DNA from: Poseidonibacter lekithochrous
GTDB taxonomy: Bacteria > Campylobacterota > Campylobacteria > Campylobacterales > Arcobacteraceae
Length of the DNA: 44,461 bases
Assembly (NCBI RefSeq): GCF_018861145.1
Contig: NZ_JAHKQT010000012.1
Coordinates: forward strand, 1-44,461
Reading direction: 5' to 3'
Below the pieces are notes generated by a model. It did no database searches and was not told the DNA's origin. It saw only the letters and a list, made by a program, of their open reading frames with translations. Made by a program: the position numbers and the translations under genes. Position 1 is the first letter of the stretch. Each line of letters opens with the position of its first letter. Positions 35,958 to 44,461 of the stretch are shown piece after piece.

Positions 35958-38102
35958 CTACTTATTATAGGCATCTTTTTTTGAGAAAAATTCTATAACT
36001 TTTACTTTTTTTTCTACTATTCTTCTTACTTCTTCAATATTAGATTTATTTATTTCAAATTCAATATCACAATATTGTCTATATGAATGTTGTTGTCTAC
36101 CATATTCAACTGAAAGAATATATCCTTCATATTGTGACATATAAGTAAGAACTCTTGCTAGTTCACCTTTTGTATTTGGCATACTAACTACCATTTTGTA
36201 TTGATACAATGTATCTTTTGTCCATTTACAAAATAGCATTTGATGTTTTGTTTTTATTTTATCATAGGCTTTATCACACATTTTGTGATGTATAACCGCT
36301 TCATTTCCATTTCTAAATGCTACCATATCATCACCAAACTTAGGGTGACAACAATGGTCAAATGATACAGAATTTATACTAAAATTTGAATATATTAGGA
36401 TGTTATCAAATTTAAATTCTTTAACTTTACTAGTTAAGATTTTAAACCTTGTCATAATCCCTCTGTCTTTTATAATCTTTTTCTCAATAATCTGCTTTGT
36501 ATGCTTAAAATAATCAAGAACTTCAGCGATTTTATGAGGAGTATCAAGCTCATATTTTCTAGAAACATCTACATTATATCGTGAGAAGACAGTATCAATT
36601 ATATTTCTTCCATACATATCATCAATCTCTTTTTGTCTTTGTGCACATAAAAGTTTGATTTGTTTTTTTGCTCTTGATGTTTGTACCATATCAATCCACG
36701 AACATCTAGCTATTGGTATATCACCTGTTTCAATATTTACAATATCAGTACTTTTTAACTCGGTTAACAAAGGTTTTCTGATTTTATTTATAATACAAGA
36801 TGTAGCATGTTTTCCAACATCACTATGAACTGCAAAGGCAAAATCATAAGCCGTTGAACCTAGAGGTAAATTATAAATAGCACCTTTAGGTGAATACACA
36901 ACTATTTCTTCTGTATATAAATCATCTTTTGTTTCTTGATAGAATTCTTCAACATTTTCATTAGAAAATTCTAGTGATTTTAACCAGTTTAAGTTTGTTG
37001 TTTGTTTTGCTCCTGATTTATACTTCCAGTGAGCTGCAATACCAAATTCAGCTACTTCATTCATTTCAAATGACCGTATTTGAATCTCATATATTTTAGA
37101 ATTATAAAATACTGTTGTGTGTATCGTTTGGTAACCATTTTCCTTAGGAGTTGATACATAATCTTTAAATCTAGAGATTAATGGCTTATATTCAATATGA
37201 ATAGAACCTAATACTTTATAACAGTCAATATCATCATCAACTAAAATTCTAATAGCAAAAAGATCGAGTACTTCATCAATAGAAATACCTTTTCTTTGCA
37301 TTTTTAGATAAATAGAATAATGATGCTTGATTCTACTGTAGATTTTAATTTTGTCTAAATCAAATCCATTCTTTTCTAACAGTTTCTTTGTTGTTGAAAT
37401 AAAACTATTAAAAGTAAGTTGCATAGCATGCTGTTCTTCTATTAAGAAATCATCAATTTTTTTATACTCTTTTGGGTAAATATAATAAAAAGCTAAATCT
37501 TCTAGAGCATTTTTTAAATTAGAAATTCCTAATCTATTTGCAATTGGAACATACACAACGAGTGTTTCTTCGGCTATTCTTTTTTGTTTATTGCTTGGAA
37601 GGGCATCAAGTGTAAGCATGTTGTGTAATCTATCGCATAATTTTACTATTAAGACTCTAACATCATCAATTGATGCAATTAGCATTTTTCTAAATGTAAG
37701 TGCTGAAGAGATTAATTTTGAATCATTTGTACTATCTGATGCAATAAATTCAGTTTCTCGTATTTCTACAATTTTAGTAAGCCCATCAACCATATGAGCA
37801 ATATCACTTCCCCATCTATCTTTAACATAATCAAGTGAAAAGTTTGTATCTTCAACGACATCATGAAGTAGGGCAGTTGCTATTATTGATTCTTCATTTG
37901 AAAAGTGAGCAGTTATACTTGCTACTAATATTGGATGAACACAATACGGTTCGCCACTTTTTCTATATTGACCTCTATGAGCTTCAATAATAAAATCAAT
38001 TAAATCTTTTAATTTGGGAGTTAAGGTAGTTTGAGCTTCAAGCTCTTTGATAGCATCTTCAACATTATTTATATGTTGAACTTTTTTAATAAACGGATCC
38101 AT
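35958..38102 (-). CDS. spoT: Bifunctional (p)ppGpp synthetase/hydrolase
   Basis: The 714-residue protein has, in order, an HD hydrolase domain (ALLHDVVEDT), a synthetase domain (SRIKHHYSIYLKMQRKG and DLFAIRIL), a TGS domain near 390-455 (EEIVVYSPKGAIYNLP) and a C-terminal ACT domain. Both the hydrolase H-D pair and the synthetase pattern look intact, so it can probably make and destroy (p)ppGpp. Campylobacterota usually have only this one long RSH enzyme. There is no clear Shine-Dalgarno before the ATG at 38102, and a hairpin lies between it and rpoZ. Confidence 0.95.
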   Translation of the reverse strand: MDPFIKKVQHINNVEDAIKELEAQTTLTPKLKDLIDFIIEAHRGQYRKSGEPYCVHPILVASITAHFSNEESIIATALLHDVVEDTNFSLDYVKDRWGSDIAHMVDGLTKIVEIRETEFIASDSTNDSKLISSALTFRKMLIASIDDVRVLIVKLCDRLHNMLTLDALPSNKQKRIAEETLVVYVPIANRLGISNLKNALEDLAFYYIYPKEYKKIDDFLIEEQHAMQLTFNSFISTTKKLLEKNGFDLDKIKIYSRIKHHYSIYLKMQRKGISIDEVLDLFAIRILVDDDIDCYKVLGSIHIEYKPLISRFKDYVSTPKENGYQTIHTTVFYNSKIYEIQIRSFEMNEVAEFGIAAHWKYKSGAKQTTNLNWLKSLEFSNENVEEFYQETKDDLYTEEIVVYSPKGAIYNLPLGSTAYDFAFAVHSDVGKHATSCIINKIRKPLLTELKSTDIVNIETGDIPIARCSWIDMVQTSRAKKQIKLLCAQRQKEIDDMYGRNIIDTVFSRYNVDVSRKYELDTPHKIAEVLDYFKHTKQIIEKKIIKDRGIMTRFKILTSKVKEFKFDNILIYSNFSINSVSFDHCCHPKFGDDMVAFRNGNEAVIHHKMCDKAYDKIKTKHQMLFCKWTKDTLYQYKMVVSMPNTKGELARVLTYMSQYEGYILSVEYGRQQHSYRQYCDIEFEINKSNIEEVRRIVEKKVKVIEFFSKKDAYNK

Positions 38103-38114
38103 AGTATATGACAG

Positions 38115-38139
38115 GTTATAAAAGCTAAGCTTTTATAAC
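38115..38139 (-). terminator. Hairpin between rpoZ and spoT
   Basis: Perfect 11-bp arms around a 3-base loop start at the last base of the rpoZ stop and end 12 bp before the spoT ATG. No U-run follows, so it may be an attenuator, a processing site or a structure that limits spoT translation rather than a simple terminator. Confidence 0.45.
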
Positions 38140-38354
38140 TAATCTCTGTCTACTAAACCTTCAATAACTAATAAACCACTTGCAATTTCATCAATAGCAA
38201 TATCAGTATATTTCATTTTTTGAGTGTTTTGTTCTAATAAAGGTTTAGCACCTTTACTTAATTCGTCAGCTCTTTGACCAACAGCAATAGCTAAAATATA
38301 TCTATCATTATCAACTTTTTTTAAAGCTTTTGACATTCTTTCTTCTAATCTCAT
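38139..38354 (-). CDS. rpoZ: RNA polymerase omega subunit
   Basis: The 71-residue protein matches the length and pattern of epsilonproteobacterial RpoZ (MRLEERMSKALKKVDNDRY, AVGQRADELSKGAKPLL). It assists assembly of RNA polymerase. It lies between pyrH and spoT, its usual place in this group. Confidence 0.93.
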   Translation of the reverse strand: MRLEERMSKALKKVDNDRYILAIAVGQRADELSKGAKPLLEQNTQKMKYTDIAIDEIASGLLVIEGLVDRD

Positions 38355-38375
38355 ATTATTTCCTTTTTATAAGTT

Positions 38376-39131
<756 letters not shown>

Positions 39132-39146
39132 CTAATTAATATTAAT

Positions 39147-40214
39147 TTAACTAAGGGCCCATTCATAAAATGGTATAACATTTATTTTAAAATTTGAATG
39201 ATTAATTTTCTCATCATTTGATACAGTGATGATATTTAATTCTTTAATTTCATACTCTTCCATGATTTTATATATCTTTTTTAATGTTGCATTTACTAAA
39301 AAAGTATTGAAAAATGGTATCCCAACTATGGCTATTTTCTTTGATTTAATATAAAAATCAATATTATCTAGGTAATAAATTTCTTTATATTTATCAACTA
39401 ATTCTAAAAAAATCATATTTGCAAATTCATTTTTAAACTTTTTATTATGAGAGATTGCATTTAAAAAAGAGTGATTATATGAATATATTTTTTTTGTAGC
39501 TTTTTCTTGATTATATTTCTTTAGAAAATAAATTGTTTTATTATTTTCAAGAAGTTTGCAAGTTTCATAAAACTTATCTTTTGATATTTTTATCTTTGTT
39601 TTTAATGTTGAAAATAGTTGGTATAAAGATTTTTTTTCATCAATATTTTCAAATAAAAGCTTTAGTATCTCAAAATGTGTATCATTCAAAGCTTGTAATT
39701 TAATTATTTCTTGTAGCCTTTGAACTTTTTTATGTTCATCTATATTTATTATTTCAGGTAAGTTCCCATATTTAAAAAAATTATTAAAACTTTGTGTAAT
39801 ATTTTGATGTCTAATATCTTGAAGTAAATATTCTTCAAAATCTAAAGCACTAACTGTGATATTTTTAAAACCACGTATACTTTTTGGTATATCAGTAGAG
39901 ATAATGATATTATCGCAATAAGGTAAATCAAATTCAAAAGAGAAGTTTTCTAGAACTAAAACTTTAATTTGATTTTGTCTTAAAAATAAATCAATATTTT
40001 TAATTACTTCATTTATATCATTTCTTGAATCATTGAAATCAATATAAATATAATCTTTAGTTTTAAAATTTGACAAAAAATCGTAAATAAGATAACTTTT
40101 TCCTGTTTTACTAGCACCTGTAATAATAGTTTTAGGATGAGTTATTCTTATTTTTCTTTCCATAAAATTAATTTTTGAAAAGTTTAATTCATAACAATTT
40201 TCAAGTGTTTTCAA
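39147..40214 (-). CDS. P-loop ATPase (AAA_14-like), function unknown
   Basis: The 355-residue protein has Walker A GASKTGKS at residues 33-40 and a likely Walker B strand around VLVLENFSF. The C-terminal half contains a winged-helix-like stretch and a strand pattern as in DUF4143/AAA_14 ATPases. It has no signal or membrane segment. Its place between pdxA and pyrH suggests a conserved but uncharacterised Campylobacterota gene. Role unknown. Confidence 0.7.
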   Translation of the reverse strand: MKTLENCYELNFSKINFMERKIRITHPKTIITGASKTGKSYLIYDFLSNFKTKDYIYIDFNDSRNDINEVIKNIDLFLRQNQIKVLVLENFSFEFDLPYCDNIIISTDIPKSIRGFKNITVSALDFEEYLLQDIRHQNITQSFNNFFKYGNLPEIINIDEHKKVQRLQEIIKLQALNDTHFEILKLLFENIDEKKSLYQLFSTLKTKIKISKDKFYETCKLLENNKTIYFLKKYNQEKATKKIYSYNHSFLNAISHNKKFKNEFANMIFLELVDKYKEIYYLDNIDFYIKSKKIAIVGIPFFNTFLVNATLKKIYKIMEEYEIKELNIITVSNDEKINHSNFKINVIPFYEWALS

Positions 40215-40230
40215 TTATAATCACTTAATA

Positions 40231-41154
40231 TTATTTATTTTCTGCTAAAGATATTGCCTCTTTTATAGCATTTATGTAACTTTTTAAGTTGATTTTTTCA
40301 TTTTTATATGCAATATTAAACGCAGTTCCATGATCAACTGATGTTCTAATAATTGGCAAATTTAAACTTACATTTATACTTTCATCAAAATAAAGAGCTT
40401 TTAAAGGAGCTAATCCTTGGTCATGATACATTGCCACAAAATATGTGTAGCTTTTTCTTGACATTGGTGAAAATGCGATATCTGGAACTAGGGGACCTAT
40501 AAATATTTTTTTATCAAGTTCTTTATTTGCATTTTTAATAGCTTTAAATATTTGTACTTCTTCATCACCTAAAACGCCATTATCACTTGCATGTGGGTTA
40601 AGCCCTAAAACACCAATTTTTTTAGATTTTACACTTTTTTGGAAATCAATTAAAAATTTAGTTAAATCTTCTTCTATAATTTTTTTTGGAACCTTCTTCA
40701 AGGGAATATGCTCCGTAAACAATCCTACAAACATCTTTTTACAACCAAGCATCATTATTGCATTTTCACCAAAATAATCTCTTAGTACTTCTGTATGGCC
40801 TTTATATGATATCTTTGCTTTATTCCATGCTTCTTTATTGATAGGAAGTGTACATATAGCATCAACTTCTTTTTTATCTGCAAGTTTAATTGCATCCATA
40901 AAAGAATCAAATGAATACTTACCTGCTTTTTTACTTACAAGCCCTGGTTTTATTACAAAATCACCTTTTGTATCAAAAGTTTTAAAGTCTTTTGGAATAT
41001 CTATTTTTAATTCTTTGCAAGCTACTTTAAGCATTTGTTTATTTATACAATAAATAGGTTTGCAAATTTTCGTGATTTGAGTATGAGCTTTTATGGCAAT
41101 CTCAATTCCAATACCATTCAAATCACCAATACTGATTGCTATTTTTGGTTTCAT
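40231..41154 (-). CDS. pdxA: 4-hydroxythreonine-4-phosphate dehydrogenase
   Basis: The 307-residue protein shows the start ISIGDLNGIGIEI, the metal histidine in YKGHTEVL, MYHDQGLAPLKAL and RTSVDHGTAFNIA, all PdxA signatures. It oxidises 4-phosphohydroxythreonine in the DXP-dependent route to pyridoxal phosphate. It follows pdxJ after 22 bp; the two act in consecutive steps. PLP is also the cofactor of the aminotransferases in the capsule block. Confidence 0.97.
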   Translation of the reverse strand: MKPKIAISIGDLNGIGIEIAIKAHTQITKICKPIYCINKQMLKVACKELKIDIPKDFKTFDTKGDFVIKPGLVSKKAGKYSFDSFMDAIKLADKKEVDAICTLPINKEAWNKAKISYKGHTEVLRDYFGENAIMMLGCKKMFVGLFTEHIPLKKVPKKIIEEDLTKFLIDFQKSVKSKKIGVLGLNPHASDNGVLGDEEVQIFKAIKNANKELDKKIFIGPLVPDIAFSPMSRKSYTYFVAMYHDQGLAPLKALYFDESINVSLNLPIIRTSVDHGTAFNIAYKNEKINLKSYINAIKEAISLAENK

Positions 41155-41176
41155 TTTGAACCTTTTATATTATTTA

Positions 41177-41956
41177 TTATTCTATTAATTCTTTCATATC
41201 TAGTATTGCATTTTCTAATCCTGTAAATACAGATCGTGCAATTATACTTTGCCCAATATTTAATTCACTTATATGTTTTATTGATGAGATTAATGTCACA
41301 TTTTGGTAGTTTAATCCATGACCAGCAGCTACTTTTAATTTCTGTTTTGTTGCAAACTTTGAAGCTTTTTTTAATTCTTTTATTGAACTTTTTAATTTCT
41401 TTTTTAATTCTTTTCTTGGAAGTTCTAATTCTTTAATTGTATGATGAGTATTTCCAAGTTGTGAATTTAACATCGCATAAACATTTGCAAATGAACCTGT
41501 ATGAAGTTCAATCCATTCTACATTTAAATGTGCAGATAGTTCAATAACTTCTTTGTTAGGGTCTATAAATAAAGATACTTCAATTTCATTATCATGTAAT
41601 TTTTTTATTACATTTTGTAACTTTTCAAAGTTACCTTTTACATCTAATCCACCTTCAGTTGTAACTTCTTCTCTATTTTCAGGAACTAAAGTAACACGTG
41701 CTGGTTTCATTTTACAAACAATATTTATAATATCACTATTTATTGAACACTCTAAATTTATAGGAAGTGTAGATTGTTTACATATAATTTTTGCATCATT
41801 ATCATGAATATGTCTTCTATCTTCTCTTAAATGTATAGTGATTTGATCTGCACCTGAAAGTTTACAAATACTTAATGCATCAACAGGGTTAGGGTCGTTT
41901 ATTTTTCTAGCTTCTCTTAAAACTGCAATATGGTCTATATTTACGCCAAGTAACAT
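41177..41956 (-). CDS. pdxJ: Pyridoxine 5'-phosphate synthase
   Basis: The 259-residue protein starts LLGVNIDHIAVLREARK and has DQITIHLREDRRHI and VTLVPENREEVTTEGGLD, the PdxJ pattern. It has an insertion of about 20 Lys-rich residues near 175-195, as in other Campylobacterota. It condenses the PdxA product with deoxyxylulose phosphate to make pyridoxine phosphate. Confidence 0.97.
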   Translation of the reverse strand: MLLGVNIDHIAVLREARKINDPNPVDALSICKLSGADQITIHLREDRRHIHDNDAKIICKQSTLPINLECSINSDIINIVCKMKPARVTLVPENREEVTTEGGLDVKGNFEKLQNVIKKLHDNEIEVSLFIDPNKEVIELSAHLNVEWIELHTGSFANVYAMLNSQLGNTHHTIKELELPRKELKKKLKSSIKELKKASKFATKQKLKVAAGHGLNYQNVTLISSIKHISELNIGQSIIARSVFTGLENAILDMKELIE

Positions 41957-41997
41957 ATTATTTCCTTTAGTTTGTAAAATTTAAATTAAAAAGTATG

Positions 41998-43407
41998 TTA
42001 AGCTAGCTCTTTTAATGTAGCAATATTTGCAGCTAGCTTATTATGAACTTCTTGATATTCATCTTCTGGTTTAGAATCAGCAACAACTCCAGCTCCAGCT
42101 TGGAAAATCACAGTATCATCTGTTAGCATTGTAGTTCTAATTGTAATTGCAGAATCCATATTTCCATCAAATCCAAAATACGCGATACTTCCTGAATAAA
42201 AATTTCTTTTTATTCCCTCAAATTCGGCAATTAATTCCATAGCTCTAATTTTTGGAGCTCCTGTCATCGTACCAGCTGTAAAAGTTGCTGCAAATAAATC
42301 AAACATGTCATATTTATCATCAATAATTGCTTCAACATCAGATACAATATGCATAACATGTGAATATCTCTCAATTCGCATTAAGTCAGTTACTTTTACA
42401 GTTCCTGGTTTTGCAACTCGTCCTACATCATTACGTCCTAAGTCAACAAGCATTAAGTGTTCAGCTCTTTCTTTTGTATCATTAATAAGCTCTATTTCCA
42501 TTTCAATATCTTTTGATAGTGTAGAACCTCTTTTTCTTGTACCTGCAATGGGTCGTAAAAGTAAGTGTCCATCTACAAGTTTAATCATAACTTCAGGTGA
42601 AGATCCTGCAATTGAAAAGTTTTCAAACTCCAAAAAGAAAAGGTATGGACTAGGGTTTTTACTTCGTAGTGATCTATAAAAACTAAAGTGATCAACTTTT
42701 GCTTTTTGAATAAATCTATTAGACATTAAAATCTGGAAAACATCTCCTGATTTTATCATCTCTTTTGATTTTGCAACCATTTCAAAGAATTTCTCTTTAG
42801 AGAAGTTAAACTTTCCTTCATCTAGAAGAACAGCTTTTTTAGGTGCTTTATATGAATATGGAGTATATAAAGATTGTTCAATTTTTTCTAATTCATCTTT
42901 TTTATCTTCAACTGACGTAAGCATTACAAGCTTTGAAGTTTTATGTGAAAATCCTAATATAATATTAGGTCTAATTAAATCTAAATCAGGAATATTTAAT
43001 TGATCTATTAGATTATTCATAGGTTTTTTTAGTTTTGGTTCAAACTCTTTACCTATGTCATATCCAATATTTCCAATAAAGCCATCAACTAAACCAATTC
43101 CAAGTTCTTTTGCTTTTATTTTATACTCTTCTTTGTCAAACTTCTTATAATATTCTTGTAAAAATTTTAATGGATTAAAGTTTACTTCAGTAACTTTTCC
43201 TTCTTCATTTTTATAAAAACATATATTATTCTCATACCAAACTCTCTCTCTAGCTCCAATTACTATAAAAGAGTAGTTCCCATCACTTGAGTTAATTGTA
43301 CTTTCAAAAAGAAAAGTAATTTCATCTTTGTAAGATTCTTTTATCTTTTCATAAATTGAAACAGGTGTAAATTGGTCTAAAAAAAGTTCTTTACTGTAAA
43401 AATTCAT
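41998..43407 (-). CDS. trpE: Anthranilate synthase component I
   Basis: The 469-residue protein has the chorismate-binding core (GTRKRGST, DLGRNDVGRVAKPGTVKV, TGAPKIRAMELI, AGAGVVADSKPEDEY). The N-terminal FTPVSIYEKI and FLFEST segment corresponds to the LLES-type tryptophan feedback site of TrpE. These favour TrpE over PabB. The glutaminase partner is not adjacent. It makes anthranilate from chorismate. Confidence 0.9.
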   Translation of the reverse strand: MNFYSKELFLDQFTPVSIYEKIKESYKDEITFLFESTINSSDGNYSFIVIGARERVWYENNICFYKNEEGKVTEVNFNPLKFLQEYYKKFDKEEYKIKAKELGIGLVDGFIGNIGYDIGKEFEPKLKKPMNNLIDQLNIPDLDLIRPNIILGFSHKTSKLVMLTSVEDKKDELEKIEQSLYTPYSYKAPKKAVLLDEGKFNFSKEKFFEMVAKSKEMIKSGDVFQILMSNRFIQKAKVDHFSFYRSLRSKNPSPYLFFLEFENFSIAGSSPEVMIKLVDGHLLLRPIAGTRKRGSTLSKDIEMEIELINDTKERAEHLMLVDLGRNDVGRVAKPGTVKVTDLMRIERYSHVMHIVSDVEAIIDDKYDMFDLFAATFTAGTMTGAPKIRAMELIAEFEGIKRNFYSGSIAYFGFDGNMDSAITIRTTMLTDDTVIFQAGAGVVADSKPEDEYQEVHNKLAANIATLKELA

Positions 43408-43420
43408 ATGTTTTCAACTT

Positions 43421-44320
43421 TTAAAATTTAAGAATATAAGCACTTGATAAGTTAAGCTTTTTCTTAATGTTTTCTATATTACCAGTTGCACTTGCTCTTG
43501 ATGAATATGGGCCTATTAAAACTTTATTATAAAGTTTTCCTTTTACTTCAACTTGATGAATCTTATATTTTAAATTTGCATTCTTGATTTTTGAAATATA
43601 TGAGTTTGAAGGTTTTTTAGAAAATGCTCCAATTTGAACAAAATAGCCTTTAGGAGAACTACTTGAAATATCATTTACTAAATCCTTAACAGATTGTTTT
43701 GGAGCTTTTTTAACCACTGGTTTTTTAGGAGTAACTTTTTTTGGAACTACTTTTTTCACTTCTTGTTTTTTAGGTTTTATTTCTGCTTCAATTTTTTTGA
43801 TAGTTTCATCTAAAATATCATTCGATGTTTGTTCTTCTTCTTGAATAGGTTCTTTTTTCTCATTGATTGCATCAATTTTTTCTTCAGAACTTATTTCTTC
43901 ATTTTGAGTATTTTTTTGAATTCTTTCATTCATTATTTTTTGAAAGTTTTCTTCAATATTACTATCATCATTTAATGTTTTAGTTTCTATTGGATTAGTT
44001 TTATTTGTAGTAAAAGAATCTTCTTTAGAATCATCAGTTAAAAGGCGAATAACTATAATTGTAAGTAAGAATAAGATTACTAGAATAAGACCTAATATTA
44101 AATATTTTTTCTTATTATTCTCTTCATTAGAACTTGGTGTATCAAGCATAATATTACCAAGTTCTGTATCAACAGGTTCATTAACACTTTCATTATGAAT
44201 AGTAGTGTTTTCACCTATTGTAGTTTGAACTTCTTCTAATTCATTTAACTTTTGTTCTAATTCTTCTCTTTCTTGTTGAAGTTGAACTTTTTTTATAAAC
44301 TCTTCGCCTTTTATTTCCAT
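43421..44320 (-). CDS. SPOR-domain inner-membrane protein
   Basis: The 299-residue protein has a charged cytoplasmic N-terminus (about 70 residues), one membrane segment at about 71-91, a Lys/Glu/Pro-rich linker and a C-terminal SPOR domain (about 222-299, starting KGYFVQIGAFSKK). SPOR domains bind denuded peptidoglycan, often at the division site. AAGGATCAGTT precedes the ATG. The product probably acts in cell division or envelope maintenance. Confidence 0.87.
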   Translation of the reverse strand: MEIKGEEFIKKVQLQQEREELEQKLNELEEVQTTIGENTTIHNESVNEPVDTELGNIMLDTPSSNEENNKKKYLILGLILVILFLLTIIVIRLLTDDSKEDSFTTNKTNPIETKTLNDDSNIEENFQKIMNERIQKNTQNEEISSEEKIDAINEKKEPIQEEEQTSNDILDETIKKIEAEIKPKKQEVKKVVPKKVTPKKPVVKKAPKQSVKDLVNDISSSSPKGYFVQIGAFSKKPSNSYISKIKNANLKYKIHQVEVKGKLYNKVLIGPYSSRASATGNIENIKKKLNLSSAYILKF

Positions 44321-44359
44321 AACTGATCCTTATTGAATAAAAATTTTAATAATTAATTA

Positions 44360-44461
44360 TTAGTAAGTAGACTGATTGTAAATAACAAAATCAGAAGCTA
44401 AAACTTTTAGTTCAGCTTTGATTGTTTTTTGTAATTCAGTATTCTCAATATCATCTAATAC
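44360..44461 (-). CDS. C-terminal end of an unidentified gene
   Basis: The last 33 codons of a minus-strand frame enter the window at 44461 and stop at TAA (44360-44362). The peptide (VLDDIENTELQKTIKAEL... ending YNQSTY) is helical and charged, and I cannot assign a family. It ends 39 bp before the SPOR gene, whose Shine-Dalgarno lies in that gap. Confidence 0.7.
   Translation of the reverse strand, partial: VLDDIENTELQKTIKAELKVLASDFVIYNQSTY

Overview
This AT-rich window looks chromosomal and comes from a member of the Campylobacterota, most likely Arcobacter or a close relative. The basis is the very low GC content, the gene order pyrH-rpoZ-spoT-tyrS-oxidoreductase-amidase, the rplY-pth-LptF/G-type permease order, the neighbouring pdxA and pdxJ, and AAGGA-type ribosome binding sites. 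No tRNA, rRNA, insertion sequence, integrase or CRISPR array was found.

Region 1 (1-23495, all minus strand) is a capsule polysaccharide locus of the ABC-transporter (kps) type. Read in transcription order it runs: kpsD; a double GT2 glycosyltransferase; two different sulfotransferases; a GT2+GT2 protein; a GT4+GT4 protein; a methyltransferase-sulfotransferase fusion; an alpha/beta-hydrolase with a helical-repeat tail; a 41-codon small ORF; a GT-B glycosyltransferase; a DegT aminotransferase; an ATP-grasp enzyme; a second, divergent DegT-like protein; and a fourth sulfotransferase. After a 152 bp gap come kpsM, kpsT and kpsE, then the 5' end of cysD (ATP sulfurylase small subunit), which runs off the window. 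Almost every junction overlaps by 1-20 bp or is separated by a few bases, so the region is probably one or two long transcripts. Four sulfotransferase domains beside a sulfate-activation gene predict a heavily sulfated, amino-sugar-containing capsule, with PAPS made by the adjacent cys genes. This is the most unusual system here. kpsC, kpsS, kpsF and kpsU are not in the window.

Region 2 (23496-25660) holds the divergent promoter region and a plus-strand TonB-dependent receptor. The receptor carries the CxxxM and HxM motifs of OprC/NosA-type copper receptors. It ends in a 32 bp perfect palindrome shared with the convergent operon.

Region 3 (25657-29125, minus) is a housekeeping operon: folD, lepB, rpiB, a 40-residue membrane microprotein, and an HD-domain protein that probably starts with TTG. 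Region 4 (29284-31912, plus) is rplY, pth, an LptF/LptG-family permease and a NUDIX hydrolase.

Region 5 (31909-44461, minus) is the long core block: the C-terminal end of an unidentified gene, a SPOR-domain protein, trpE, pdxJ, pdxA, a P-loop ATPase, pyrH, rpoZ, spoT, tyrS, an NMO/FabK-type flavoprotein and a cell-wall amidase. The amidase has an in-frame signal peptide that can only be translated from a non-canonical start, most likely ATT at 33636, placed 7 nt after a strong AAGGAG.
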